Below, piece by piece: positions 13,342 to 13,667 of a stretch of DNA of 13,667 bases (positions within the stretch are counted from its first letter, which is position 1; every line of letters begins with the position of its first letter). The stretch spans positions 1 through 13,667 of the forward strand of contig JAFUXE010000061.1 of NCBI GenBank assembly GCA_017477205.1, read 5' to 3'. The notes below the pieces were generated by a model. The model did no database searches. It saw only the letters and a list, made by a program, of their open reading frames with translations, and was not told the DNA's origin. The stretch is from Alloprevotella sp. (GTDB taxonomy: Bacteria; Bacteroidota; Bacteroidia; Bacteroidales; Bacteroidaceae). Made by a program: the position numbers and the translations under genes.

Positions 13342-13372
13342 CAAAGGTCTAAAAATATTGCGAGCGGGCAAA
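13342..13372 (-). promoter_or_regulatory. Promoter of the BspA-like gene pair
   Basis: On the minus strand TTTG (13372-13369), exactly 19 nt, then GACCTTTG (13349-13342) matches the Bacteroidetes promoter with one mismatch in TAnnTTTG. The predicted start is near 13336. Confidence 0.55.
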
Positions 13373-13383
13373 CATAGCGCTCT

Positions 13384-13412
13384 TGTCATTTGTTTGTCAA
13401 ATCGTGTCAAAT
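13384..13412 (-). promoter_or_regulatory. Three helically phased TGTCA elements, possible activator site
   Basis: TGTCATTT (13384), TGTCAAAT (13395) and TGTCAAAT (13405) are spaced 11 and 10 bp apart, one helical turn each. They begin 12 nt upstream of the predicted -33 box. On the transcribed orientation they read ATTTGACAcgATTTGACA and then AAATGACA. The spacing suits a protein binding one DNA face as direct repeats. Confidence 0.45.
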
Positions 13413-13539
13413 TGGATTTTCACCCTGTTTCCAAGCTTTTTCAGGGCGCGGAGTCGGGGAAAAGCGGAATTTTCACCATATAGCAAAAAGTAATCTGCCG
13501 TGCTCGCCGCCGTAGCGACTTAGGCCGTAACAGGGCTGA

Positions 13540-13667
13540 CATGGGGCTTTTGCGGGCTACGAGAACTATCCCTACTACCTCGAGGACAGTTTCGGCAACT
13601 GGCTGAACATGGACAGCGACAAGCGCGTGTTTATGAACACATGGAAGGATTTCGAAGGAGGGCGTAC
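13540..13667 (+). pseudogene. Coding-like fragment without a start, runs off the window
   Basis: The frame from 13540 reads HGAFAGYENYPYYLEDSFGN, then WLNMDSDKRVFMNTWKDFEG, and continues to the edge. Its codon choice (mostly C/G-ending) matches the real genes here, and the aromatic and acidic composition is natural. A TGA at 13537-13539 closes it upstream. No ATG, GTG or TTG occurs before the ATG at Asn-Met-Asp, so it looks like a gene that lost its 5' end or carries a frameshift. It could also be a real gene starting at that internal Met. I do not recognise the family. Confidence 0.45.

Larger units (their letters stand above)
13202..13539. other. Upstream regulatory region of the BspA-like genes
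   Basis: There is no convincing gene in these 338 nt; a 65-codon plus-strand frame at 13286-13483 lacks homology signals and matches no start context. The region holds the leader, a promoter-like site and three phased TGTCA elements. It also has a near-repeat, GGATTTTCACC (13414-13424) and GGAATTTTCACC (13466-13477). Stop codons close all plus-strand frames before 13540. Confidence 0.55.

Noticed and set aside
13286..13483. A 65-codon plus-strand frame upstream of the LRR genes
   Set aside because: It runs across the predicted promoter and phased motif region, has atypical composition and no motif.

Overview
The window looks like chromosome from a Bacteroidales bacterium, most likely Prevotella-like. 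Three things point there: a fused SecD-SecF protein; a TPP-riboswitch-controlled TonB-dependent receptor next to a PnuC-family transporter (the thiamin-uptake arrangement of this group); and BspA-type leucine-rich-repeat surface proteins with Bacteroidales-style C-terminal tails. Several intergenic regions also carry the Bacteroidetes promoter signature (a -33 TTTG/TTG-like box, about 19-20 nt, then TAnnTTTG). Genes favour codons ending in G or C, while intergenic DNA is AT-rich or low-complexity. No tRNA, rRNA, CRISPR array or transposase gene was recognised.

Left part (1-5330). secDF is followed by a strong hairpin terminator and about 600 nt without a protein gene. That gap holds a small palindrome, a G-rich purine tract, and a compact promoter-hairpin-T8 unit that looks like a short RNA gene. 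A convergent trans-polyprenyl diphosphate synthase gene follows; it makes the prenyl chain for menaquinone or a similar lipid. It is divergent from a small secreted lipoprotein gene of unknown function, and promoter-like sequences for both lie in the 230 nt between them.

Middle (5330-8830). This is a thiamin-uptake locus: a 21-bp tandem repeat, a -7 box, a TPP riboswitch, an outer-membrane TonB-dependent receptor, a 234-nt spacer with unusual repeats, and a PnuT-like inner-membrane permease. The receptor would bring thiamin across the outer membrane and PnuT across the inner membrane. The thiamin pyrophosphokinase gene that often follows in related genomes is not here. A symmetrical hairpin separates this locus from a convergent leftward cluster.

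Right part (8830-13667). Four genes read leftward. In transcription order they are a short BspA-like secreted protein, a 585-aa BspA-like LRR protein with an Ig-like domain, a 65-aa hydrophobic membrane protein, and a membrane protein with an N-terminal HTH-like cytoplasmic domain and a large extracytoplasmic part. A promoter-like site and three helically phased TGTCA elements lie upstream of the first gene. The last 128 bases are coding-like DNA without a usable start codon and run off the edge. The cluster of surface LRR proteins plus a small membrane protein and a transmembrane regulator is the least explained part of the window.
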